Assembly: GCA_016713135.1 (NCBI GenBank)
Contig: JADJPR010000023.1
Location: forward strand, 310,001 to 374,000
Length of the DNA: 64,000 nucleotides
Direction: 5' to 3'
From: Rhodanobacteraceae bacterium
GTDB lineage: Bacteria; Pseudomonadota; Gammaproteobacteria; Xanthomonadales; SZUA-5
Shown: piece after piece, positions 1 to 8,290 of the stretch
How positions within the stretch are numbered: the stretch's first letter is position 1
Layout: each line of letters starts with the position of its first letter
Notes under the pieces: model-generated
Seen by the model: only the letters and a program-made list of their open reading frames with translations
Database searches by the model: none
What the model was told of the DNA's origin: nothing
Made by a program: the position numbers and the translations under genes

Positions 1-80
1 AGTCGGGTTAAACTCCCGAAGATAGGTTCCGTGGGCTGGCACGCTCGCCAGCCCGCAAAACGCACCGGGAGTCATCATTC

Positions 81-2063
81 ATGCACAAGCACGCGCTGGT
101 CTGCGCCCTCCTCTTCGCCCTCGCGCCCTGCGCCGCGTTCGCCGCGACGCCAGAGCAGCCAGTCGACGAACTGCCCAAGGTCGCCAAGGCGGATGAATGG
201 GTGATGCAGGGCGGCAGCGTGAACTTGCGCTTCAATGTGGATCGCCTGTCGGCGCAGGGCGTCGAGGTGATCCCGGGCGTCGGCATGAAGGCGGACAACC
301 CGAACTTCAACGTCGAGATCGAGTTCCCGCTGCTGCAGGGCGGTGGCCTGCGCTTCGCTGCGCCGAAGGGTAATTTCCAGCAGTTTACCGGCGGCAAGGT
401 CATGGGGCGCGACGGTTTCAAGGTCCGCACCATGGCGGGCCTCGAACTCGACTTCAGCCGATTCGAGCTGCGCACGGACCCGAACAACCCGCTGAACCTG
501 CTGCTGGTCGGCACCGACGGCGAACCCTGGTTTTACGTCAACCACCTGATGTACAAGCTGGTCGACGACCATCAGTCCTACTACATCCGCAGCGCCGACA
601 TCAACGCCACCGCCGCTTTCGCCGATCGCGTGGGCGCGCCCAGCCTGGCCGGCGCCTACATCGGTGAACTGAAGATGCTGAGCCCGATCGTGCAGCGCCC
701 GGCCGGTTTCAAGCCCGCCGATCCCAAGGCAATCGCTGGCGGCCCGAACTTCCACGGCAGCAATGGCTACCAGGCGGATGTGCTGTTGACCAGCTACACG
801 ATGCAGTTTGCGCGTTGCCGCACCAGCGGTGGCACCAACGGTTGCGACGGCCCGACGGGAGACGACGGCGAAGTGGTGTTCGTGCCCAGCTCCACGCTGC
901 GCAACACCAACACCGCGAATACGGCCGACGTACCGTGGTACGAGAAGTTCTCGGTCAGCCCGTACAACTACCCCTACACCAACAACGACCAGCATCCCTA
1001 CCTGATCTGGAACCTGTACCGCGTCAATGACGGGCAACTGCAGCAAATCGGCGCCTCCGGCGTGAAGCATGCCTTCCTGACCACCAACGTCGGCTGCGGA
1101 AACGTTTTCGGCAACCACATCCTGAGCCCCAATTGCTCGGACACCTACGGCACCGGCAACAACGACGCCACGAACGACCTCGGTCCGCGCAACGAGATCG
1201 TGCCGGCCACCGGCCGCTGGGGTCGCTGCTTCTCGATCTTCGACACCAATTGCGATGGCAATGAAAACGGGGTGGGCTCCAGCCAGTACCAGAACCGCAT
1301 GATTTCGCGCGAGTCGCAGCTTGCACTGGCCGGATCCACCTTCTTCACGGATTCCTGGTATGTGATCCAGGATGACGTCAACATCTTCAACACGATGGGG
1401 CATCGAACTGCGACGCTGAGCCATTCGGGCAGTGCCTGGTCGATCGCCACCCAGGGCGCTTTCACTCTGGGCCCGGTCATTGATTCCTGGGTCAATCCGA
1501 CCACCAGTCCGACCCAGAACGTGCTGCTCAAGACCGGCGAAGGCAACATCAAGGTGGCGGTCAAGGTGAAGACGCTGGACGCATGCCCGGCGGGCTCCGG
1601 TCTCAGCGGCACCTGCTACCGTTACGACTACGCCGTGCACAACTTCGACCTGGCGCGCGCCGTGCTGAATACCAGCCCGCCCGCCAATGCTGGCGCCAAC
1701 CTGCAGGTCATCAGCAACAAGGGCGTCGTCAGCTTCAGCATTCCGCGCGGCGGGGATGCCGGAGTGCATCTGGACACGGGTCATTTCGCCGATATCGACA
1801 TCACCTCCGGCAACGACTGGACCGGGGCGGTCAGCGCGGGCGCGGCGACCTGGACCGCGCCGGCCGGCAACGAGCTGAACTGGGGCACGCTGTTCCGCTT
1901 CTCGCTGGTAACCACGATTGCCCCGGATCCAGCGTTCACGCGTTCGGTGACCCTCGGCATGCCGGCAGCCGGTGGACCTGCAAGCTATACGATCGACCTG
2001 ATGGTGCCGAATACCTTCGGCCTGTTCGACGACGGTTTCGAAACCGGGGTCCTGTCGCGCTGA
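81..2063 (+). CDS. Secreted protein of unknown function with GFE-type C-terminal tail
   Basis: 660 residues beginning with a clear signal peptide (MHKHALVCALLFALAPCAAFA, cleavage near residue 22), so the protein is exported. The rest is Asn/Gly/Thr-rich with scattered cysteines, as in extracellular beta-rich proteins. I recognise no catalytic motif. The C-terminus reads FDDGFETG plus four residues; similar tails end the products of 4613-5740 and 29952-32348. It lies 97 bases upstream of a multiheme cytochrome gene on the same strand and may be cotranscribed with it. Function unknown. Confidence 0.8.
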   Translation: MHKHALVCALLFALAPCAAFAATPEQPVDELPKVAKADEWVMQGGSVNLRFNVDRLSAQGVEVIPGVGMKADNPNFNVEIEFPLLQGGGLRFAAPKGNFQQFTGGKVMGRDGFKVRTMAGLELDFSRFELRTDPNNPLNLLLVGTDGEPWFYVNHLMYKLVDDHQSYYIRSADINATAAFADRVGAPSLAGAYIGELKMLSPIVQRPAGFKPADPKAIAGGPNFHGSNGYQADVLLTSYTMQFARCRTSGGTNGCDGPTGDDGEVVFVPSSTLRNTNTANTADVPWYEKFSVSPYNYPYTNNDQHPYLIWNLYRVNDGQLQQIGASGVKHAFLTTNVGCGNVFGNHILSPNCSDTYGTGNNDATNDLGPRNEIVPATGRWGRCFSIFDTNCDGNENGVGSSQYQNRMISRESQLALAGSTFFTDSWYVIQDDVNIFNTMGHRTATLSHSGSAWSIATQGAFTLGPVIDSWVNPTTSPTQNVLLKTGEGNIKVAVKVKTLDACPAGSGLSGTCYRYDYAVHNFDLARAVLNTSPPANAGANLQVISNKGVVSFSIPRGGDAGVHLDTGHFADIDITSGNDWTGAVSAGAATWTAPAGNELNWGTLFRFSLVTTIAPDPAFTRSVTLGMPAAGGPASYTIDLMVPNTFGLFDDGFETGVLSR

Positions 2064-2160
2064 GGGCGCGCCAGCGCTTTCACAACTTGCGGCTGGCCGG
2101 CGGGCATCGGGTGGATCGATACTCGGCGGCCGGCGCCCTCGGCGCCTGTCGCCGCCCGAT

Positions 2161-4035
2161 ATGCAAAAGTCCATGATCCTGCGCCATCGATACCGCCTCG
2201 CAAGCCTGTTGCTGTTGCTCTCCGCCGCCTCCGCCACGCTCGCTGGCACGGGCGTCCTGGGCCCCGGCCCGATCGACTTCACGCCCAACGGCACGCAGCC
2301 GCGATTGAATGTCCAGCTCGACGAGCCCGACGCCTGCTCCGGCTGCCACGGTGCATTCGAAGCCGTCGACGGACAACACATGCCGCACGCCACCTGGTCC
2401 GGGTCGATGATGGCGAATGCCACCCGCGATCCGCTGTTCTGGGCCGCGCTGGATGTCGCCAATCACGATGTGCCGGGTGCCGGTGATTTCTGCCTGCGCT
2501 GCCACACGCCGACTGGCTGGCTCGGCGGCCGGGTACACAAGACCGGCATCCCGGCCACCCCGACCATCGATGGCACCAACGGGTGCAAGCTCACCGGCTC
2601 GCTGACCGATCCGGACAGCGAAACCAACGACTTCGCTGGCGTGACCTGCCATTTCTGCCATCGTGCCGACGACACCGGACCGCAGGGCCAGCCGTCGATG
2701 ATCGGCAACAGCAACCTGTGGATCGACGATTCCCTGCAGTGCAACACGCCCGACGGCGGCAGCTTCTTCGGCCCTTGCCGCAAGGGGCCGTACGACTACA
2801 CCCCGGGCAGTGGAGTCAGCGCCCCGCCGCATGGCTGGGAGCATTCCAGCTACCTCGGCTCATCCGAGTTCTGCGGTGCCTGCCACGACGTCAGCACGCC
2901 CGACTCCAGCGCGGGCCCGCTGAAGACGCTGATCCTGGCGGATGGCACGGACAGCGGCATTCCGTTCCCGATCGAACGCACCTACAGCGAATGGAAGGCA
3001 AGCGCCTTCGGCGATCCTGTGTTCGCCGACGGCTTCGACGGGCGCACGCCGACATTGCCGAACGTGGTCAGCCAGACCCGCACCTGCCAGGACTGCCACA
3101 TGCGCAACAGCATGAGCCCCAGCGCGCGCGCTTGCGTGTTCGAGGCCCAGGGCTCGCGCACCGGCGACCTGTCGGTGCACGAGTTCGTCGGCGGCAACAC
3201 CTGGATCCCGGCGATCCTGCGCGATGAATACGGGCTCGGGCGCAGCGAGGCCTTCAACCGCACGATCGCATGGACCGAGGAGATGCTGTCGCAACGCAGC
3301 GCGACCATCGACACCACGATCCAGAGCTTCGCCGGCCCCGGCAACACGTTGACGGCGCGCGTGCGCGTCACCAACCTGTCCGGCCACAAGCTGCCCACCG
3401 GCTATTCCGAAGGCCGCCGCATGTGGCTGAACTTCAAGGTGACCGATGGCAACGGCGCCACCGTGTTCGAGAGCGGCGCCTACAACCCCACCACCGGCGC
3501 CCTGACCCAGGATGCGCAGGCGAAGGTCTATGAAGTGCTGCAGGGCCAGTGGAACCGCAACGGCCAGAACACCTGCGATGTCGACGACGGCAACGGCCGC
3601 AAGCTGTTCCACTTCGTGCTGAACAACTGCGTGGCCAAGGACAACCGCATCCCGCCGCAGGGCTTCCGTGGCGGTGCCGACCTCGAGCTGCGGCCGGTCG
3701 GCTACACCTATCCGGAAGTCTCTCCTGGCGTGCTGCAGCATTGGGACGACACCACCTACAGCGTGCCGGTACCGCCGGGCACGCCACTGCCGCTGACGGT
3801 GTCGGCGACCCTGCGCTTCCAGGTCGCCAGCCGCGAGTACATCGAGTTCCTGCGCGACGAAGCGGTCAACAACAGCTTCCAGAGCGAGAACCAGATGTGC
3901 AATCGCAGCAGCACGGTGGGCCCGGGCAACCAGACGCGTGCCGCCTACATGTACGACTTGTGGCAGGAATACGGCCGCTCGCCGCCTTTCGACATGGTCA
4001 GTGACAGCGCCACCACCCAGGAAAATCCGCAATGA
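2161..4035 (+). CDS. Exported five-heme c-type cytochrome
   Basis: 624 residues with an N-terminal signal sequence (hydrophobic stretch LASLLLLLSAASATLA). Five CXXCH heme-binding motifs are visible: CSGCH near residue 58, CLRCH near 111, CHFCH near 163, CGACH near 238 and CQDCH near 309. The heme part fills the N-terminal half; the C-terminal half (from about residue 380) is a beta-rich domain without further motifs. A FADGFDG segment, like the tail of neighbouring exported proteins, occurs just before the fifth heme site, which is odd. The stop codon overlaps the next start (ATGA), so it is translationally coupled to the lipoprotein gene. Probably periplasmic or outer-surface electron transfer; the partner is unknown. 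Confidence 0.85.
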   Translation: MQKSMILRHRYRLASLLLLLSAASATLAGTGVLGPGPIDFTPNGTQPRLNVQLDEPDACSGCHGAFEAVDGQHMPHATWSGSMMANATRDPLFWAALDVANHDVPGAGDFCLRCHTPTGWLGGRVHKTGIPATPTIDGTNGCKLTGSLTDPDSETNDFAGVTCHFCHRADDTGPQGQPSMIGNSNLWIDDSLQCNTPDGGSFFGPCRKGPYDYTPGSGVSAPPHGWEHSSYLGSSEFCGACHDVSTPDSSAGPLKTLILADGTDSGIPFPIERTYSEWKASAFGDPVFADGFDGRTPTLPNVVSQTRTCQDCHMRNSMSPSARACVFEAQGSRTGDLSVHEFVGGNTWIPAILRDEYGLGRSEAFNRTIAWTEEMLSQRSATIDTTIQSFAGPGNTLTARVRVTNLSGHKLPTGYSEGRRMWLNFKVTDGNGATVFESGAYNPTTGALTQDAQAKVYEVLQGQWNRNGQNTCDVDDGNGRKLFHFVLNNCVAKDNRIPPQGFRGGADLELRPVGYTYPEVSPGVLQHWDDTTYSVPVPPGTPLPLTVSATLRFQVASREYIEFLRDEAVNNSFQSENQMCNRSSTVGPGNQTRAAYMYDLWQEYGRSPPFDMVSDSATTQENPQ

Positions 4036-4616
4036 GACCGATCCCTTTCTCGCTCGGTGCAGCAACGCTGCTCGCGCTGGCCGGCTGCCAGACCCTCCAG
4101 ACCTCTGCGGGACACGTCGAACGCGATCCCCGCGCCAGCGGGATCGTCCTGGTCCGCAGCTACAACGACGAGTTCAAGATCGATGGCCAGGACGTGCGAG
4201 TCCACGTCGAATACGCCTGGGACTACAACCGAGGCATCGCCATCGAGCGCATCACTGCACCGGATGGTGCGCTGGTGTCGCAGAGCGACCAGCCGGAGCT
4301 CACGCTGAACCTGACGGACGCCGAGAAGGAATACGCCTTCGACCTGGCACGCGCGCATCCGGAAATCGGTCCACAGATCGCCAACGCCGACCATGTCTAT
4401 GGTGGCTTCAGCTACCGCGAAGCGGACGACGCAGCCTGCGGATACGGCTCGCGCTGCGTACACGTCGTGGCGTCCGCTGGCGATGGCTGGCGCAAACTGG
4501 TTCACGCGATCGTCGATCTGCAGACCGGTACGGTGGTGCATCCGCATTTCGCTGCCGGGGATGTCGAACCCTACGATGCCACTCAACTCAAAGCCCACAA
4601 GGGGAGCACGCCTTGA
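4032..4616 (+). CDS. Lipoprotein resembling the N-terminal domains of copper amine oxidase
   Basis: 194 residues with a lipoprotein signal peptide ending in a lipobox (LALAGC, Cys19). After residue 90 the sequence reads LTDAEKEYAFDLARAHPEIG, then a beta-rich segment and VDLQTGTVV. This pattern resembles the N2/N3 domains that precede the catalytic domain of copper amine oxidases. The similarity is judged by eye and needs a profile search. It overlaps the gene before by ATGA and the gene after by TTGA, so the three form one translational unit. Likely anchored in the outer membrane. It may act with the next gene product as a split enzyme. Confidence 0.6.
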   Translation: MRPIPFSLGAATLLALAGCQTLQTSAGHVERDPRASGIVLVRSYNDEFKIDGQDVRVHVEYAWDYNRGIAIERITAPDGALVSQSDQPELTLNLTDAEKEYAFDLARAHPEIGPQIANADHVYGGFSYREADDAACGYGSRCVHVVASAGDGWRKLVHAIVDLQTGTVVHPHFAAGDVEPYDATQLKAHKGSTP

Positions 4617-5740
4617 ACCACGTTCGCAGTCTTTCGCTGTCCCTGCTTGCGCTGGCATTGCTGCCGGTCTCTGGCACCGAAGCCGCCGTCACTTGCGGCC
4701 CTGGCGAGAACCTGTTGAGCTGGCCCGCCAGCAATCCTGTCTGGCAGATGTGCTGGTTGCCGCCCAGCCAGAGTGCTGGTCCGCGCGGATCGGGCATGGA
4801 ACTGCGCAACGTGCAATACAACGGCTTCCCGGTGCTCAAGCGCGCGCACGCGCCGATGCTGTTCGCCGAATACACCAGCAGCACCTGCTGCCGCGACTGG
4901 AAGGACACCAACTCGAACTTCCTCGCCGAACCGCAGGTGCGCAACCAGTTGGGCGTCTCCAGCGTGTTCCAGCCAACCACCAGCTGTGACCGCTCGGCGC
5001 ACCCGACGCAGTCCTACGGCCTGTGTCCGTTCCAGGTGGCGGGCCGCACTTCGGGCGACTGCTTCAATGGCGTCGCCATCGAGGACCGCGGCACCTATGT
5101 GATGCTGACCACGCAGTACTCCGCCGACTGGTACCTGTACACCTCGCGCTTCTACTTCTACGCCAACGGCGCCTTCGACGCCCAGTTCGGCTTCGGCAAT
5201 CGCGATGGCACCGGCAACGGCACCACCCACTGGCACCACAACTACTGGCGTTTCGATTTCGACATCGACGGCTCCGCGGACAACCTGCTGTCGATCAACG
5301 ACGTCCCGCAATCAACCGAGTTCACCTCGCTGCGATCCGCCAATGGCGGCCCGGGCGGCGTGGAGCGCACCTGGGAAGTGCGCAACAGCGTTACCGGCCG
5401 CGGCTACCGCCTGACGCCCGGACGTGGCGACTACGACACGCCCACCAACCAGTCGGGACGCAATTTCCACCTGGTCGATGTGATCGGCACAGAGTATGTC
5501 GCCAACGAGTACACCGATCGCGGCAACAGCAACAATCTTGGCGACTGCGGGATGCTGAGCGCCAACCTCGCCAACGGCGCGGATATCGGTGGCGGCGGAG
5601 CCGGCAGGGATGTCGTGCTGTACTACCGCGCTGCGGTGCGCGACCTCACTGGCGTCAACTCGATGATCTGCAAATCGGTCGGTCCGCTGTTCACGCCGCT
5701 CGGTAACTGGCAGTCGATGTACGCCAACGGCTTCGAGTAA
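4613..5740 (+). CDS. Secreted protein resembling the catalytic domain of copper amine oxidase
   Basis: 375 residues from a TTG start at 4613, chosen because AGGGGAG lies just upstream, a signal peptide follows at once (SLSLLALALLPVSGTEA), and the TTG overlaps the previous stop. The body has features of the copper amine oxidase beta-sandwich: ELRNVQYNGFPVLKRA, a TTQY segment (Tyr169) where the cofactor tyrosine would sit, and HWHH (His206, His208, His209) followed by FDFDIDG, like the copper-binding HXH region. The canonical Asn-Tyr-Asp/Glu cofactor motif is not exact, so activity is uncertain. The protein ends in MYANGFE, a tail shared with other exported proteins here. Confidence 0.6.
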   Translation: MNHVRSLSLSLLALALLPVSGTEAAVTCGPGENLLSWPASNPVWQMCWLPPSQSAGPRGSGMELRNVQYNGFPVLKRAHAPMLFAEYTSSTCCRDWKDTNSNFLAEPQVRNQLGVSSVFQPTTSCDRSAHPTQSYGLCPFQVAGRTSGDCFNGVAIEDRGTYVMLTTQYSADWYLYTSRFYFYANGAFDAQFGFGNRDGTGNGTTHWHHNYWRFDFDIDGSADNLLSINDVPQSTEFTSLRSANGGPGGVERTWEVRNSVTGRGYRLTPGRGDYDTPTNQSGRNFHLVDVIGTEYVANEYTDRGNSNNLGDCGMLSANLANGADIGGGGAGRDVVLYYRAAVRDLTGVNSMICKSVGPLFTPLGNWQSMYANGFE

Positions 5741-5756
5741 TCCCGGGGAGGCCCGC

Positions 5757-7616
5757 ATGATCCCGTCGACTGCGCGCCTGCGCCGCGCCGCGCTGTTCCT
5801 CGCCCTGCCGGGCTGGCTCGCAGCACTCCCGGGATGCGCGCCCTCCACCTCGGCCGCGCCTGCCGATGCCGATACCAAGGCCGTGGCCGACGGCGCACGG
5901 GCGCTGGTCGCGCGGGTCAACGCGGAGGCGTACGAGCGCCAGCGCGAATCGAGCGCGGCCGGCTGGGTCGCGGCGACCTACATCAACGACGACTCGCAAC
6001 TGCTGGCCGCGAAGAATCAGGAACGCGACCTGGCCTACCAGGCCGGGGTGCTCGCCGAGGCTCGTCGCTACACCGATGCCAAGCTGGATGCGGATACCCG
6101 CCGCGCGATCGACCTGATGCTGGGTGGCCAGACCGTACTGCCACCCGCGCGCGCCGCCGAACAAGCGGAGCTGACGCAGATCAGCACGAAACTGGAAGCG
6201 CACTACGGCTCCGCGAAGGCCTGCGGCGATCCGGCCAAGCCCGAAACCTGCCGCGACCTGATCGAACTGTCCCGCGTGCTGGCAGAGAGCCGCGATCCGG
6301 CCGCGCTGCGCCAGGCCTGGATCGATTGGCACGACACCGCCGCCAGCCAGCGCGCGGAGTTCCAGCGTTTCGCCGAGCTGATGAACGCCGGCGCGCGCGA
6401 GTACGGCTTCAAGGACACCGGCGACATGTGGCGCGCGGGCTACGACATGTCCGCCGAGGATTTCTCCCTCGGGACCGAGCGCCTGTGGAGCCAGGTGCAG
6501 CCGCTCTACACCCAGCTGCAGTGCTATGTGCGTACCCGCCTGAACCAGCACTACGGCGAGACCGAGGTACCGAAGACCGGGCCGATCCCGGGCCATGTGC
6601 TCGGCAACATGTGGCAACAGGACTGGTCCCAGATCTACCCGCTGGTGGAGCCCTACCCCGGCGTCGCCAGCCTGGACGTGACCGGCGGCCTCAAACGCGG
6701 CAACTACGACGCGACGAAGCTGACGCGTCAGGCGGAAGGCTTCTACACCTCGCTCGGGATGCCGGCGCTGCCGCAGAGCTTCTGGCAGAAGTCGATGCTG
6801 ACCAAGCCGGCCGACCGCGAAGTGCAGTGCCACGCCAGCGCCTGGGACGTGGACATGCGTGGCGATGTGCGCATCAAGATGTGCATCGAGCCGGACGAGG
6901 ACAGCCTGCGCACGATCTACCACGAACTCGGCCACGTCTATTACTACCTCGCCTACCACCCGCTGCCGCCGCTGTTCCAGACTGGCGCGCATGACGGCTT
7001 TCACGAGGCGATCGGTGATGCGGTGCTGCTCTCGCTGACCCCCAGCTACCTCGCGCGGATCGGCCTGATCGACGCACCAAAGCAGTCGGACGAGGCCTTG
7101 ATCAATGCGCAGCTCAAGCTGGCGCTGGACAAGGTCGCCTTCCTGCCCTTCGGCAAGCTGATCGACCAGTGGCGCTGGGGCGTGTTCGATGGCTCGATCA
7201 AGCCCGAGCACTACAACGCGGCCTGGTGGGAACTGAAGCAGCGCTACCAGGGTGTCAAGCCGCCATTGGCGCGCGACGAGAGCGATTTCGACGCAGCTGC
7301 GAAGTACCACGTGCCCGCGAACACGCCGTACACCCGCTACTTCCTCGCCCATATCCTGCAATTCCAGTTGCACCGCGAGCTTTGCCGCAGCGCCGGCTTC
7401 GACGGCCCGCTGCATGCGTGCTCGATCTACGACAGCAAGGCTGCCGGCGAGAAGTTCTGGCGCATGCTCGGCCGCGGCGCCAGCCAACCCTGGCAGCAGA
7501 CCATGCAGGAGTTCACCGGCAGCGAGCGGATGGACGCGAATGCGCTGATCGAGTACTTCCAGCCGCTGGCAACCTGGCTGGAAAAGCAGAACGAAGGCCA
7601 GCGCTGCGGCTGGTGA
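5757..7616 (+). CDS. M2-family peptidyl-dipeptidase (angiotensin-converting-enzyme-like lipoprotein)
   Basis: 619 residues, the usual size of a single ACE domain. The N-terminus is a lipoprotein signal with Cys near residue 27 (LPGC). The zinc motif HELGH is at about residues 389-393, followed about 20 residues later by GFHEAIGD, which supplies the third zinc ligand; both match the M2 family. The enzyme would remove dipeptides from the C-terminus of peptides in the periplasm. The gene starts 16 bases after the previous gene, behind a GGGGAGG ribosome site, and may share its transcript. Confidence 0.92.
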   Translation: MIPSTARLRRAALFLALPGWLAALPGCAPSTSAAPADADTKAVADGARALVARVNAEAYERQRESSAAGWVAATYINDDSQLLAAKNQERDLAYQAGVLAEARRYTDAKLDADTRRAIDLMLGGQTVLPPARAAEQAELTQISTKLEAHYGSAKACGDPAKPETCRDLIELSRVLAESRDPAALRQAWIDWHDTAASQRAEFQRFAELMNAGAREYGFKDTGDMWRAGYDMSAEDFSLGTERLWSQVQPLYTQLQCYVRTRLNQHYGETEVPKTGPIPGHVLGNMWQQDWSQIYPLVEPYPGVASLDVTGGLKRGNYDATKLTRQAEGFYTSLGMPALPQSFWQKSMLTKPADREVQCHASAWDVDMRGDVRIKMCIEPDEDSLRTIYHELGHVYYYLAYHPLPPLFQTGAHDGFHEAIGDAVLLSLTPSYLARIGLIDAPKQSDEALINAQLKLALDKVAFLPFGKLIDQWRWGVFDGSIKPEHYNAAWWELKQRYQGVKPPLARDESDFDAAAKYHVPANTPYTRYFLAHILQFQLHRELCRSAGFDGPLHACSIYDSKAAGEKFWRMLGRGASQPWQQTMQEFTGSERMDANALIEYFQPLATWLEKQNEGQRCGW

Positions 7617-7638
7617 CTGGCAAGGGCGGGAATCGAAC

Positions 7639-8037
7639 ATGCGCGCACTGTTGATGATCCCGTTGTTCCTGATGTCCGCCGCCGCCGCGAGCGATCAGGA
7701 CACCGCCCGCGGCCTCCTCGAATCGCTGCTGCCCTCCGGCGTCAGCATCAGCGAGGTCAAGGCGGACCAATCGCAAGTGGAGTTCAGCGGCCGCGCCGCC
7801 AGCAACCAACTGCTGAGCAGCTACCTGCGAAGCCTGGATGCATCGCCGCACATGGAGCGCCCGGAACTGCTGGAAATCGCCGCCGATGGCAGCCGGTACC
7901 GTTACGCCATCCGGGTCACGCTGCTGTGCCTGATCAATGCCTCCTGCCCGGCACCGACCAAGCCCAAGCGCCAGAGCGTCTACAAGTGCACGGTGAACGG
8001 CGTCACCACTTTCCAGGCGACGCCCTGCGCGGAGTGA
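7639..8037 (+). CDS. Small exported protein with PilN-like core and DUF4124-like end
   Basis: 132 residues with a signal peptide (MRALLMIPLFLMSAAAAS). Residues 20-85 (VSISEVKADQ, VEFSGRAASNQLLSSYLRSL) follow the pattern of the periplasmic part of the type IV pilus protein PilN. The last 18 residues (YKCTVNGVTTFQATPCAE) look like the end of a DUF4124 domain. It lies 22 bases after the M2 peptidase gene. No other pilus gene is nearby, so it is probably a stray homologue rather than a core pilus component. Assignment is by eye. Confidence 0.6.
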   Translation: MRALLMIPLFLMSAAAASDQDTARGLLESLLPSGVSISEVKADQSQVEFSGRAASNQLLSSYLRSLDASPHMERPELLEIAADGSRYRYAIRVTLLCLINASCPAPTKPKRQSVYKCTVNGVTTFQATPCAE

Positions 8038-8075
8038 GCATGCCCGCCGGGCCGAAGGGCGCGGACGCGAGTCGT

Positions 8076-8150
8076 CGTAGGCTGGTGTAGCGCGCAGCGC
8101 TTCACCCGCAGAGCCGCCGGAGAGCTGATGCGCGGCACTCCGGCCTACGC
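8076..8150. repeat. Palindromic intergenic repeat, copy 1 (GTAG..GCGCGCAGCGC..CTACGC type)
   Basis: Imperfect inverted repeat whose ends are GTAGG and CCTACGC, with the core GCGCGCAGCGC on one side and GCGCGGCAC on the other. Two fuller copies occur at 51019-51105 and 53590-53678. All three are intergenic, which suggests a REP-like family. Confidence 0.65.
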
Positions 8151-8250
8151 AGCAGGCACCTTGAGCCGAGACGCGAGTCACCAGTTGGCCCGAGGTCTTC
8201 CCCTGCCCCCTGCCCCGCTCCTGCATCTCCCGCTGTTTCGCCTCACACAC

Positions 8251-8266
8251 CTGTACATCCATACAG
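8251..8266. promoter_or_regulatory. LexA (SOS) box upstream of dnaE2
   Basis: CTGTACATCCATACAG is an exact CTGT-N8-ACAG operator of the enterobacterial/gammaproteobacterial LexA type. It ends 24 bases before the dnaE2 start, so LexA binding would block transcription. This fits the known SOS control of error-prone DnaE2/ImuC polymerases. Confidence 0.8.
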
Positions 8267-8290
8267 TTAGCGCTACCATGGCGACCAGCC

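Noticed and set aside
75..2462. Long open frame (795 codons) on the minus strand opposite the first two genes
   Set aside because: It is the antisense shadow of genes with signal peptide and heme motifs; its translation is Arg/Gly/Val-rich with no domain.
5691..7640. 649-codon minus-strand frame opposite the M2 peptidase
   Set aside because: Shadow of a gene with clear zinc motifs; high GC keeps the antisense frame open.
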